Assembly (NCBI GenBank): GCA_016748015.1 | Contig: JAAOMT010000617.1 | Location: 165,925 to 229,924, forward strand | Reading direction: 5' to 3' | Source of the DNA: Geosiphon pyriformis | Taxonomy: Eukaryota > Glomeromycota > Glomeromycetes > Archaeosporales > Geosiphonaceae | Length of the DNA stretch: 64,000 bases | Shown: positions 1 through 12,518 of the stretch, piece after piece | Layout of the letters: each line of letters starts with the position of its first letter | Numbering within the stretch: the first letter of the stretch is position 1 | Notes under the pieces: generated by a model | The model's input: only the letters and a program-made list of their open reading frames with translations | The model's database searches: none | Told to the model about the DNA's origin: nothing | Made by a program: the position numbers and the translations under genes

Positions 1-129
1 GCTCAGAATATTGCTCTTGGAGGTGATACACTTGAATGGCGTTCTGGTGATGGAATGAGTCCAGGTTCCAGAGATATTTGGGATTTTCCACGCAATAGTC
101 ACCTATATCCGAGAACGATGTCAGAATAA
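1..129 (+). CDS. 3' end of an unidentified protein-coding gene (partial)
   Basis: Frame 1 is open from the window edge for 42 codons and stops at TAA 127-129. The peptide ends in residues reading DIWDFPRNSHLYPRTMSE. Its codon use and mixed composition differ from the surrounding AT-rich DNA, so it is probably the last exon of a gene that begins outside the window. I do not recognise the family. An intron acceptor inside this stretch cannot be excluded. Confidence 0.5.
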   Translation, partial: AQNIALGGDTLEWRSGDGMSPGSRDIWDFPRNSHLYPRTMSE

Positions 130-3100
130 AATACTTTTTGAAAAGGGAAATTCCTGATAGACAACAGACATTAATACAGGTTCGAAAAGATTAAATACAC
201 AGGAATAGTTAGAACTCTTAATAAAATAAAATTTTCCCAGAATCTTTGATTTAATTGCTTTTGGGTACTAGCCTTGGCACAATTAGTCATGATCCAGAAT
301 TTTGAATTTATCTAATTCAAGTTTTTCAACCTTGTAGGAAGAAGATTAACGCGGTGACTAAATAAGTCATTTTTAATGGTTCATCTTTTTTGCCTGCCGA
401 TGACATCAATTACAAATTTTAGAACAGCAACCCAATTTACTGCAAATCTCACATTAAATAATCTAAATTGAATCCACCAAAATATTTTTAGCTTTTCGAC
501 GCATCCTTAAATATAATTATTTTCAGGAATTCTGCATGGCATTTATCTCCCTGGTAAGGCCTTCCAGTGTATTGATTAATTGTACCGAAAACTATCTTAT
601 TTATTGAAAATTAACTATATATGTTTCCTTCTAAAGTGTGCGAGTTCAAAGACCCCAAAAGATAATTATCTCCTAGTTTTATTATTCTGGTTCAAAAGCT
701 TTTAAAGGAGACAAACCTTTGTTAATCTAAAAAAATGCCGTCTATTGAAGTCAAAAAAAATCTCAAGGTTTGAACATTTTCACTACTTTTCTGATTTTGC
801 TTTTTATGAGCTGGAGTCTTAAGAAATTGATTGTTAGCTGTAATTTTCATTATTCGTCATGGAATTGTTAATTTTTAACAAAGATCCTGACCACTTTTCC
901 TCTTACTCATCGTCATTTTTTTTTAATTTCTTATATATTAGAAATAGAGCAAACTTTAAACACTGGTTTAAAACTTTCAAAGGTAAAAATATTTTTTCTT
1001 TAATCAAATGGAAAAAAGGTTACAGTTTTGATTTCAATCGAATTGAGGAGTTTTGTTTGGAAATTTAGTATTTACAGAAATATTTGGTGATATATCAATA
1101 TAACTATATATACCCAAATCCCATTGGTTGCAGAATGGAACCCTAAAATATCCGTGAGCATATTAACTTTCTGGTTTTTTTTTGCGAAACAGAATCTTTT
1201 GTAAAAGTAGATTTTCGATATTCGAATCTTGAAATAAAAAAACTTGTTTAACTTTAGAAATATTTTTTTTTTAGAGAAACTATTTGTTTTATCCCTTTCC
1301 AATTTCTTGCCACCATGGAATCTTCACTCACGACCATATCTCGAATAGACAGAGCCAAAGCCTCACTGAATAATGAAGATTTCGGAAGGAATCAATCTGA
1401 ATTTCTCGTGTTGGCTGAATTGCAGTGTTTATTTCATTATCACTTGTCCAGTTTGTTAACCATTGCACACTTTTTGTGTCATTTGATTACAATTTATTTT
1501 ACATAAAACCTATGAAGATAACACATCATATTTATTCAATTCAACAAATTGCATAACAGTATTTACATAAATGTAAACAAAATCACAAAGATATTGTAAC
1601 AATAGGCTATCTTGGGTCATGTGGGTTTTATCAGGATTCTTAGTCACAAGCAACTTTATTCTTTTAAAAATGCGTATAAAATAACAACCAATAGCAGCAA
1701 TTTATGCAAAAAAGATCAAGAATTTTTACGTTTAAATTGTTTTCTTAAAACACAAATTATTAGCAATATTAATTTCAGGCTTAATTGAAACTTTACAGCT
1801 TTTTTTAAAACAAGTACGTATAAAAAAAATCAAAAATAAGCGAGTATTCGAAAAAAAAATTGTGTTACTTTGAATTTGAACTTTTAAAATGAATCTTTTA
1901 AAATAATAGAATATAAATCATTATATTTGTAGCAATGATAATAAAGTCAAAAAACCAACTTATAATTATTCTAATGTTTATAATGTAACATAAAAGTCAT
2001 ATTTCATTGCCAATTGCAAAAGAAAAAAAATGGTCAAAAGATTCAAGAATTTCCAAAAAAAAAGTTAAATACAAAATTTAAACATATTTTAAAAATATAA
2101 TCATTGAACCAAATTTTATAATAATGTATTTCTTATAAAATCAAATTATTCAAAACCTTTTTAAAAAAACCTTGAATATAACAATTATTTTGTTAAATCA
2201 TTTTATTAACTTTTATATAATTTACACTTAGAATACAAGTCAAAAACCCAAAAATAATTTTTTAAATTTTTTAAAAAAGATCACAAGTAATTACTTTAAA
2301 TTCAAATATATTTACTTTTATGATTCAAATAAAATAGTTTTTAAATAAAAAATAATCATATTGATTAAAATTAATTAATTTTAAAAAAATATGGTATTAT
2401 GGATAAAAAATTTATTCATAACAATTAAATAATTTATAATTCAAAAATTTATTACTCCTAATATTGTAATTATTATATAATAAAAAATTATTTATAAAAA
2501 AATTTGAGTTTAATTAAATTCAACAAAATACAAAATAATAAGAATATTTTTAAATTTAAAAAATTAATTCATGTATCTCTTTTTTTAAGTTGTTTATTTT
2601 TTGAAAATTAAAAATTGGTTTATTGTTTCATTACAATTTTTTTTGTTTAATACATATAAATGCAAGATCTAAATTAAGAATTGCATTTTTTTGTAATGTT
2701 TATAACTTTTTTAACTTCTTTAGCTTCTTTAAAGTCTTTCAAATTTAGAAAAATCAAAAATTTAATAATTTTTTCATTAAATAGCATGGCTTTAATTGTA
2801 AAATAAAATCAATTTCAAAAATATTTTTTAGCAGATAGAAATTTATCAATTTGAAGTTTATTTTTTTGAGCATTACGTTTTGTTTGTTTGTCATGTGTTT
2901 ATAATATATATAGTAGATGAAGTTTTTCTTTTAAGTCATTCTGTTATAGTGTTATAATTGCAAAATAATAATTTTAAAAATACGAAATTAACTAAGTGTT
3001 TTATTCAAATAAATAATTTTTTTACATTTGATCTTCATCAAGAGTCACCATGTACATGCAATATGGAGTGTAATTAGATTTTAATATAGGCCATAACAGC

Positions 3101-3996
3101 CTTTATTAAAATATCCTATTAGTATTAAAGCCTAAATTTTATTATTGAATTTCTTAAGAAGCTATTCCGATTACTTTTAGTCCTGAAAATCACTCTCTGT
3201 TCGGAAAACCGATCAAGTCCCTTAGAGCTTTGAAAGAGCAGGGCATCTTAATTTTCAATTTTCAGCAAGTTCAGAATATTTTTAAGTTTTCTAGCTTGAA
3301 AAAGATAAATTTTCGGAGGATTAAGATAAATAATGATGGTGAAAAACTTCAAACGATAGTCAACGCTTTTCCATTTAAGGTTTAACATTTCTCGAAATCT
3401 TTCATCTTAGAAAATTTGGCAAATACTTTCTTTTGTCGAATTCAAGCTATTTAAAGCCGAAGTCACTTCTGAAATGAATGTAACTACTCTTGTCGATTTT
3501 TTTCTTTCATTATAAATTTCTATGCATTTTTGTTCTTTCTTCGATCAGTAGACTGCTAGACCTTTGAGCTCTTCCTTAATGTTTGAAAGGAGATTTCCAA
3601 AGTTTTTTCTTTAAAGTATTATCAAACAGTCACAGCTTATTGACCTCCTTAGCAAAAGGGAATATATGCATTCTCTCGCGTCATTCATAGTTTTCAGCAA
3701 GTTATATCGTGATGTACACCAATATGAAATAAGGAATAATTAAATAATCTCGATAAAAATTTTATTTTCCAATCCGAAGATGTTTCATTTAATACATTTT
3801 AAAAGAAAACAGGTCCAAAGGTCAAATTCACTATTAAGAACTTTGGGATATTTTGAAGAAATCTCAGGCAAGAAAATAAAAATTTTCGAAAGAGGTGCCA
3901 TTAAGTTAAGAATACAAAAAAGGTAAAATATGATAATATTAGATTTTATTCATGCCTTCATCGTTGGCAAGAAGGCTTCCTTCTTATAAGGTGTAA
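130..3996. other. Intergenic, AT-rich; no confident gene
   Basis: This stretch is mostly A/T runs. The only candidate worth noting is an ATG ORF at 1315-1506 (63 codons, plus) whose start lies in a textbook GCCACCATGG context. Its second half is low-complexity and it matches nothing I know. The ORF at 859-1068 is Phe/Lys/Asn-rich and looks like chance. The slightly less AT-rich part at 3150-3700 has no usable frame. Confidence 0.4.
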
Positions 3997-4456
3997 TTAG
4001 ACAATAATATAGCAAGCAGCAGCAACACCAGCAATAGCAGCGCCCATCACACCACGATTATATTGAGTAGCCTGGGCGGAATTTACCTTCGTAGAACTGT
4101 GAAATAGAAAATAATAAAGTTAAAGCGAGAATAAAAACTTCCACCCCGAGAGTTTTGATGTATCAAGAACTTTACGTAGTCACTTGAACTTGGGTACTAG
4201 TTGTTGGTGTAATCGTTTGAGTTGTAGTTTTCGATGAAGTTGTCACGGTAAGTGAAAGGGTGTTGGTTGTAGTGGACTTGAAAACGTCAAAAATTTGAAT
4301 TAATGAGAGTCTCGGTTTAACATTAAACCATTTGGTGACATATTAGATGGTTTAACTTACTGTAATTAAAGTACCACTCTGAGATTGAGCCATGCCACCC
4401 AAACAAAAAGTGCTCAAGATAATAAAGAAAATGGAGAAATATGTGATCGACTTCAT
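3997..4456 (-). CDS. Small secreted Ser/Thr-rich, GPI-anchor-like cell-surface protein
   Basis: Three exons: 4361-4456, 4176-4276 and 3997-4096, with donors GTAAGT and GTAAAG and acceptors CAAG and ACAG. They join in frame into 98 residues. Residues 1-25 form a hydrophobic signal peptide (starts MKSITYFSIFF). The middle is a Thr/Ser-rich, presumably O-glycosylated segment. The end is a small-residue and hydrophobic tail (GAAIAGVAAACYIIV), as in GPI-anchored fungal wall proteins. The C-terminal run has no basic residues after it, which fits GPI processing better than a stable membrane anchor. The next gene on the same strand has the same layout, so the two are likely relatives or co-functional wall/adhesion proteins. 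No enzymatic domain is visible, and the function is inferred from architecture only. Confidence 0.72.
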
Positions 4457-4993
4457 TTCAAAATGGGGGTTTTTTTTTAATCTTTTGAGGTTAACTGATT
4501 ACTTGCTAAATTTCATAAAGGAGTCTATTCAAAGCCCTTAAATATCCATTTTTTAATGTATCCCATTGGGGGATGTTGACCCATAAAAACAGTTTCAAAG
4601 AAAGTAATGAACACGTCTTTTCAACGTAATTTGCTTGGAAATCCAATAAGGTAGCTTGTAAGAATGTATATTATTCGGGACAACTAGGTGAATGACGTAT
4701 AATTGACGCATTAATTTGATCCTAGGGCTTGCGATCATTAAATCATTACGAGAGTTTCAAAATGATCATCATTTCAAAATTATAAATGTCGTACAAGAAT
4801 TTTTTACCCAAATTTCCCCACGATATGAAGTCATTATGACGATTAAGTGAACAAACCATCATAAGATTACTATCTCACCTGATAATTAATATTCCTAGTT
4901 TCTCCAACAGAATCTGTGAGACTTACATATTTTCTGCTTCTAGCAAACCTATTAACATCTTTTAATTTCCCCAGTTTCATCCTCCTAATAAAT

Positions 4994-5578
4994 TCATAAT
5001 AAGAAAACAAATGCGGAAGCTGCAGCCAACAATCCTCCAATCATAAAACCCCAAGGACCAGCCCAAATTATAGCAGAATTAGTTGGTTGGGCCCCACTAG
5101 TATTTGTAACTGTAGTAGTAGTAGTAGTAGTCGCAATAGTTTCAGTATTGGTCAAAGTCTGGGTAGTCGTGATTGTGATCACACTTGTGGTAGTTGGGGT
5201 TGGACGTATTTCGAGAGTGGTCGTGGTCGTGGCTGAAATCAATTGAAAAATAAAATAAAATAGTGTTGATCTTGACAATAAAAATATCTTTTTTAGACAA
5301 ACCTTCAGGGCCTCTGGGTTCTCTCACAATGGGCGTTTGTGTTAAAGTGATTGGAAGTGTAGTGACAATCGTGGTACTAAATTAAAAAGGCAACGAGCAT
5401 CATTAAACTCGCAACATGACTTGATCAAAAATAGTTTATTAACTTACAAGGTAACAATAGTTGAAGGTGTTTCCTGCCTTTTAATAACCTTCACCGCGTC
5501 AGCAAAAGCCCCCAGAGAGAAGAAAGTATATATAAAGTATACGACGAGAAAAAAATGGTAATGGAAATAGATCTTCAT
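4994..5578 (-). CDS. Secreted Thr-rich cell-surface protein with Kex2-type site
   Basis: Three exons: 5448-5578, 5303-5376 and 4994-5232. Donors are GTAAGT and GTTTGT, acceptors TTAG and TCAG. They join in frame into 147 residues. A signal peptide (about residues 1-26, starts MKIYFHYHFF) is followed by a dibasic KR at about 33-34, a likely Kex2 processing site. A long Thr-rich stretch follows, including a run of Thr encoded by an ACT repeat. The protein ends in a Gly/Ala/Leu hydrophobic segment (GGLLAAASAFVFLL), suggesting GPI attachment or a C-terminal membrane anchor. It lies upstream of the similar gene at 3997-4456 on the same strand. The Thr run is microsatellite-encoded and may vary in length between strains. 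The exact role is unknown. Confidence 0.72.
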
Positions 5579-5639
5579 GTCGAGCAAAAGTAGGTTTCTT
5601 GACTTGAAGGTTTAATCGGGTGTGTTAAAAGGACTTTAA

Positions 5640-8184
5640 TAAAGTCAAGGGCTCTATAACTAATTACAAGCGTTGGGGCCTCCATTTATAAACCTGCTTT
5701 GGGATTGATGTTTTCGTCGGGTAAAAATTATGATGAATAGTTTGGTTAATACTCATATGCGTAACGATGAGTCAATTTGCCTCCTACTCGTATATCATAA
5801 TGTCAATTTCGAAATGATATATGGGAAATGATGAAGTTTAAAAAGCCGACACTTGGTCAAATCAATTAATATGTCAAAGCTTTAAATTTTGACTCATTTT
5901 TTAGAAATAATCAATAAAAAGAATTTTTTTTCATTTATTGAAGTAATTTTTAGGGGGTTTACTTAATTTCATTTTGGAATGCTAGGATTTGTGATGAAAT
6001 TTGCTAATTTCAATCAATAAATATTACTAATTATATTTTCTCTTTTATATATCTCAAATGAAATTATTCTTATTTGGGAAACTTAAGTTATTTATAATGG
6101 CCTTGAGTATTAAAATTTTAACATTTTTAAAACGGTTTTTAATTCCTATATTGTTTGAAATTCATATTTGTAAAATATTTGATAAACTGTTATATTAATA
6201 TTATATCAGAATTTTTCACATATAATCGAATAAGTAAAACCAAATAAATGCTTTTAACTTATATTCAATAATGAAATTCATTAAAAATATAGTTATAAGT
6301 ATTAAAAAGTTTATATAAAATATTAATATATAATAGTTAAATAATTATTTTTACTTTTGAAAGAAAAAATTTCAAACAATTTATGATTATTTGTATTTTT
6401 TTTTCAAAATAATAAGTTACAATTTTTATAATTAAATTTTTTTTTAATACATATAATTAATTAAAAAAAATTATAATCAACTTAAATAACCAATATTATA
6501 AAACACATCAAAAATTGGAATCTTAATAATAATAATAATTATTATTATTATATTATCATAAAAAATAACAACCAATCAGTTTATTATATTTTATTATATA
6601 TTTTTAGTTTATTTCAATTATATTACTGTTTTTGCTCTTTATATATAATTTTTAGTTAAAAAACTTAAAAAATTATATATTTATTAGCAATTAAATTTTA
6701 TTGAAATGTATTGAGAATAATATTGCATGATACTTTCTAACTCAAAAATGTATTCTTTCTTTTCTAAAAGCTTGAGTTGGCACTTGATGCCCATTCAAAT
6801 ACATCAAGTATGAGCGTAGTGATGGTTGGACTACCACTCGGTATTCTACCATTTGAGTGAACAAGACGAGACAAAATGAGATTTTAACCAGTAATGAACC
6901 TCATCTTTAAATAACTTTTTTCAAAGACATTTTTTGTTCAAATTCATTTTTGGGAATTTTTCAAGTGCCAAATAATTTCTTGAATGGGTACAATACGAAT
7001 ACATGATTTTAGATATGTTATAGCTATTCAATCAAATTATTGATATGAACATAATGTTACAAATATGTGTGCAGCGATAACCATCTTAAATTATATGCTT
7101 GAAAATTGTATTAATAAAGCACAGGAATTTCATACCACATTTTTCAGCATTGATATTTTCGCTACTTTTTAACTTAATAGTATTCTCAACAGAATTAAAA
7201 TCTAGCTCTCCGGATAGATCATCTAATTTAAATCTATAGTGTTTCTTTGCAATATTTTAAATTCTCGCATTTTTCTTTCGTTTCAATCTTTGGGGACGTC
7301 AAGCTTTTAATTTGAATCAGGTTTAACACAATCAAATGTTATATACTTTGGGGAAAATTTAATTCCAAATGATTAATCTCTAATACAATCAGTGAAAGGT
7401 TTAAGGAATTTGAGGAAGCATTTTGGCTTGAGTAAAGATTCAAAAGACTGATAATTTTTTAAAACTTCAAGTTTCTCATTAAAAGCTTTAACTCGAAACA
7501 AAAGTGGGATAAAATATTTTAAAGGAGTAAAAAGGATTAAACTTGAGAAAATGAAGATTCCGACAATTTAGAATTGCCAATTTGATACGTAAAACTGTTA
7601 ATATGGATATCAATTTAAATTAAATAAAAATATTCACATTCAATAGCCTTATTCTTCTTAATACATATACAGTATATGCAACACGACCTATTTGAAATAA
7701 TAACAGAAAAAGTTTAATTTTTTTAATCGATCAAAGCTTTGAAAATAAATATACACAATTAAAATTTCTAAAAGTTTTCTTTTAGACAATATCTACCCGA
7801 AAGACTCATAATTTGTAAATGCCAATGCAAAAATTTTTTAAAAAATCATAAATAATAAACAGACCCTTATTAAGTTTTCATAAAGTGCTTCAATAAAATC
7901 ATTTGCTGACTCTTACAGAATTCCAATTATTTCGCTAAAGTCTCCCTTTGTGATCTAAAATAGTTGGGAACAAAAAAGATAAACTGATACGTTATTTTGA
8001 AATCGTAGGCTGGCTCAAAGTTCAAGGTTTGATATGAATTGAATCGCAGAAATACATAAAAAAACAGTAAAATTTATCATCTTATCACTAAGAACAGGTT
8101 GCTTCAAAAGACAAAAAGTGAAATCCCTAGAAAGATATGGGGAAAACTTTAAAGAGCAGATTTTTGACTAAAATTAAAAACTAT
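5640..8184. other. Intergenic, AT-rich, with a perfect AT palindrome
   Basis: No gene could be supported. At 6526-6551 an (AAT)n tract runs directly into (ATT)n, giving a perfect 26-nt palindrome able to form a hairpin. A short less AT-rich patch at 6770-6870 has one open frame of about 27 codons without homology I recognise. The rest is A/T runs. Confidence 0.4.
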
Positions 8185-9746
8185 TTAATCGAGGGGCTCT
8201 ATTTTAATTCTCTTTGGGCTCCGGCTTTGCGATCCGAGATTATCAGAATAGGCATCAGCAACGACATCCATCGTTTCAATTTCGTAGGTCAAGTCATCGA
8301 CAAATCGTCTCAGAGTTGTGCAGACCCTGTTATTGAAGCGAATATCAATGTGCCTTTGTCTAACGTGCTGCTTCATGCGTAAAATGTAATGCTGGTATTG
8401 AGAAATTGACAAATTTGGATACTTGGAGATCATTAAACATGAGAAAACAAATTCAATGGGTGCCAATTTGTTAGACCGATTGATGAGTTCGTCATCAGCA
8501 TCGATCAATGCAGCCAGGGTTTCAAAAACCCACTTGGCAGTTCTCTTGAGCGACAAAGGAACCTCACGCTTATCCTTCAAATATTTTGAAATGGTTGTTG
8601 AAGTAGCCACATTATAGCTTTCAGGTTCCATCTCAATCAAATGGAGCGTTTGAGTAATAATTTGCAAAGGTCGCCCACGTTTAGTGTTCATAATCTTTTC
8701 AAGGTTAGGAAATGTAAGAAAGAGAGTCTGAGCATAGTCAACCATGGGACTACTTATCGCTTGAAACTTTTCTGTAATTAATTGCGTGAAAAGAGATCAT
8801 TTTTAATCTTGAATTGGGATATATTGATTCAATGAAATATAGAGATATTATTCATTAAATTGCCTGCAACTGTAAGTGGCATTCCCAGTTGTACGCGACT
8901 GAAAATCTCTTTTTCTTGACTCAATAACAAGTTGTAGTATTCGACTAAGAGGAATACAATAAGATTAAAAAATTGAGCCTTACTACGATGAGACTTGGAA
9001 ATTTATTACATAACTCTTTAATTTAAATATAATATACTGACCACATACGAGCTCGGAGCAATCAAAATTCTCTCGTTCTGCATCACTAAGATGCCTTTTA
9101 TCATTCTCAGACTTGCGTTTATAATACCGTTTCTTGAGATGTCCTCCGGTGGGTATAGAGTGCGGAATTTCATTTTCCATGAATCTTGTCGATTAATTAG
9201 ATTCGTAAAGGATCAGAACATTAATTCGGTGCAACTAAAAGATGGAATACCTTTTAATAGCAACGAGCCTTTGTTTTCCATCGATGCATACTCTCAGGGA
9301 TCTTTTATTCTCCAGCTTTTTGCAAGAAAAAATGATGGGAGGAACATAATAATTATTAAGGATGGAGTCGATCAAATGGCTTTGTTTGGCAGCTATTAAA
9401 TTTTACACAAAAAATTAAATCAAAAATCGTCTTTTACAGATCTATACCTCAGTTTCTAATAACTTTCAAAACAACCCACCAGTCCAGACATCTCCTTTAA
9501 AAATACGAATTTCACCAAAATTAAGACAAGAGCAATAGTAAAAAATAAATTTGTTGATTATTTAAAAGTATTTCATTAACAGATTTCAAAGTATGATACA
9601 TTTTTCCTTTCTAACAAGCAAAGTAGTCCTTTATACCAACCTCGCTGGAAATCTGGACTCAAGTCAATGGCTCCCATTTGCATCCAGTTAAACAGCTTGT
9701 AAAGAGTATGAGTTATATTTCTTGGTTTGTTCAAAGTATCGTCCAT
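8185..9746 (-). CDS. DUF262 (GmrSD/ParB-like fold) domain protein
   Basis: Six exons on the minus strand: 9641-9746, 9480-9494, 9251-9392, 9042-9184, 8864-8944 and 8185-8771. They join in frame into 357 residues. The DUF262 hallmarks are all present: DLSPDFQRGDVW near residues 28-39, KQSHLIDSIL at about 42-51, YYVPPIIF, the DGKQRL core at about 78-83, and later the HLSDAERENFD and FSRVQLGMPLT segments. In bacterial relatives (GmrSD, ParB/Srx fold) this core binds or hydrolyses nucleotides. In fungi the role is not established. The C-terminus has a short basic patch (SPKRIKIEP) that contains a nuclear-signal-like stretch and a sumoylation-type IKIE. Exon 2 is only 15 nt and carries the conserved DVW. 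Intron 5 uses a GC donor (CAG then GCAATT). An upstream in-frame ATG exists at 9776; I chose 9746 (MDDTL). Confidence 0.85.
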
Positions 9747-9749
9747 GAT

Positions 9750-11200
9750 GAAAGAAAGGAAGGAATAGAATGGCACAGTTTTATTTTATTTAGTCGTCAA
9801 AGTATTCCTTAAAAATCATCATTATATAATTATTATCAGCTAGCAATTAACTGTTAATCTCTGTGATTTTTTCCTTGCTCAGCATATATATGTAATAAAA
9901 TGTGTGAGCGGAGTTTTTGGCAGTAATTTTAACAACCAGGCATGCTTCGATAAGCTGAAGCTGGTAGGTTTAATCATTCAAAGAAATATCTATTGATTAT
10001 TTGATAGATAGACTATTAATTCGTATTTTATTTAGCTTCCCAAAATTAAAATGTCGCTTAAATTTGTAATACAATTTTCATTGTTTTTCATAAACCAACT
10101 CAAATATTTCTTGAAATTTATTGTATTCCTCAATTATTTTAAATTATTTCCAAAACTAAAAGTGTTCAAGAATCTTTAATCCAATAAGAGTTTTGAAGTA
10201 TCAAACATGATAAACTGAAAAATGAGAAAGTTCACACGAAAGACAATGTGAAAAATTTTCGGGCAACATTTAATACCCAAAGTGAGAAGAATTGGGAGTT
10301 CGTGTTGTCATCAAAATAAAGCATATACGTCTAAAACCAAAAAATTATTCCGGGCATTGGTTCATGGAGCCATGATTCTCCCCGAAGATCATGCAGGAAA
10401 TAGTGTTCGTGCTTAGCGATGCCTTGTATTTGCCTATTATTAATTCATTACAATCCATCCAAAAAGCGTCAGCCTTAACCAGTAAATTAAGACGCAAACA
10501 AAAAACTTGATTCAACTGTTGCAGGTGAGGACAAGATACCAAAACTTTGACAATAAGTTTATATACAGATTTTTACATGCAGGAATTGTAAAGTAAACAA
10601 TGGTTTCAAAGTTTTAGGGAGTCCTATCAATATCTTTTTATTTTAAGAATTTTTATAAATATGTTAATTGATTCGATATTACAATAATAACAGAAGAAAT
10701 TTTTGTGAAGAAATGGCCCAAAAGCAACAGCAAAATCAAAAATGGACTTGAGAAATCTTTTTTGCACCACTATTAGTCTTTTATCAAGTTTAAAAATAAT
10801 TTTAACATAATAGGTTAAGTCTTTTCTTATTGAAAGAAATTTTTAATTCTTTATCTTAAAATGAAAATTTTGAAAGGTTTGAGTCAATTAGAATTTGCAT
10901 ACTGCTCGATAAACAAAGAGGTTCAAAGTTACATTATAAAGACAGGTTTTTTTGCTTCCTTTAAATAAAATTAATAAATTTAATGGTAACCGAAATTTAT
11001 TTTGAATTGGCTCATTAAATGTCGTTTGTAACTCAATGACCAATTTTTAATTTCGAATACTTTATTTTTCTTTTTATTTTAATTTATGTGAAAATTTTTG
11101 TGTAACTTATTTTCCACGTTAATTACTATTAACACTAAAGGGTCTAGAATAAAAATCGTCCAATTTGTTGCTTTGCTAAAATTATGAAATTAAAACTTGA
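9750..11200. other. Intergenic with short uncertain ORF remnants
   Basis: No complete gene is visible. On the minus strand, 10345-10542 is open (65 codons, no ATG) and reads protein-like, ending in FGENHGSMNQCPE before TAA. It could be the last exon of a lost or decayed gene, but I could not link it to upstream exons. The remainder is AT-rich without usable frames. Confidence 0.3.
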
Positions 11201-11219
11201 TATAATAAAAAAGTAAAAA

Positions 11220-11955
11220 AATAAGAAATATTCTTGAATATTATGACCAGTTATGTTTGCGCTACAAGGACGGATGGTACTACTAAGCATTGCTATGTAA
11301 AGTCTATCATTTCCTGTATGGTCACTGCAGGACCAAGGCTCCATCAAGCGAGCGTCATTTTCATCTCCATCTATCACAATTCCACAATTCCGGTAGTTGT
11401 ACATTTCGGACCCTCCGATTCTTTGGATGTTGTCAAGTCTTGGTTGTTTAAGTTTCGTTTTGGATAATAACACGAACCCCTTAATTCCTCGGCCTTGCTG
11501 ATGACGCGATAATGCGCTCAACGAAAAATTTTCTGAATGGTTTTTCTTATAATTTTTCCTGTCTTGGGATTGGCTACAAAGTACGTTTATAATTATCCAG
11601 AATAATGGTAGATGTGTTATAAGCACAGACAGATTATGGAGATAAGTGACATAAAAACAGTTTCGAAAAATTTGGCCGCAGATCTTTTCGAGAAAGAAAT
11701 TATAGTGTGCACTGATATGCCCCGCCAATTCGTATTACGCTTAATTACTTCTTCCCTAGCAATCAATGCTTCATCAATTATATCCATGGGCGCATTGCCA
11801 TGAATACTTGAAGCAACATTCCGAGAAATAAAACAGTTTGCATGAAGATGGTTTGATTAATAGTGTACGGTAGGCAATCACAATTTCTGAGACCATTCTG
11901 CAGTTTTTTCGTTCCAATAGGGTCTCAAGTCCCCATCGTTTAAAATTGATACCGA
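11220..11955 (-). pseudogene. Decayed transposon ORF with TnpB/Fanzor-like zinc ribbon
   Basis: Several minus-strand frames read like one broken protein. Near the 3' end (about 11350-11425) the peptide SEMYNYRNCGIVIDGDENDA resembles the C-terminal zinc ribbon of IS605 OrfB/TnpB and its eukaryotic Fanzor relatives, where the consensus is Cys-x-x-Cys-Gly followed by an Asp-Arg-Asp-x-Asn-Gly-Ala-Arg pattern. Here the first Cys is Tyr and the DRD Arg is Gly. Upstream pieces (for example the segment containing GNAPMDIIDEAL around 11750-11810, and DLRPYWNEKTAEW around 11890-11930) lie in different frames separated by stops. The locus is clearly non-functional. Assignment to TnpB/Fanzor rests mainly on the zinc-ribbon match and is tentative. 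Confidence 0.4.
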
Positions 11956-12518
11956 CTCGACCGAGTATTTATTTTTACAATTTTAAAACCTGATAAGCAT
12001 TATAAATTCACATCCCATTAGGAAATAACCTAATGCTATATGCGGTAAATATTAACCCATTGAGCTTTTAAATTTAAAGTTTTGAGACTTTTAATTTTTT
12101 TTTAATTTTCATGGTAACAAAAATATAATTGTTTCGCTTGACTTTATGCTAATATTGATATTGAATTACTATAATTTATTTATATTGTCTATAAAAACAC
12201 TTTTTACAAATTCATTTCATGGCATAATGAAAAAAATTTGTGCAAATTTACTATTTTGCTCAAAAATTTACACAAATTTTGCAAGTAGAACCTGCTTTTT
12301 AGCCATGTGAATCAACAAAGTTATATTTGTTTATTCACTGCAGTAAATTATCCACTACAGCTTAACCAGAACATCTCACTTGTACCTAAAGGCTGGCCCA
12401 TCCAAGATTTCTAGATTCTGAACAAATAATAATATAAAAAGTTCGAATGACAATTTTTAGAGGAACCAATTTTTTGTCATTACATGCTCTTAGGAATAAT
12501 CCTTGAAATTATCTTAAA

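Noticed and set aside
1072-1302. Minus-strand 76-codon ORF
   Set aside because: It is Lys/Phe/Ile-rich with no supporting feature and is probably chance.
11234-11803. Plus-strand ORFs at 11234-11467 and 11612-11803
   Set aside because: They are antisense shadows of the more protein-like minus-strand remnant with the zinc ribbon.
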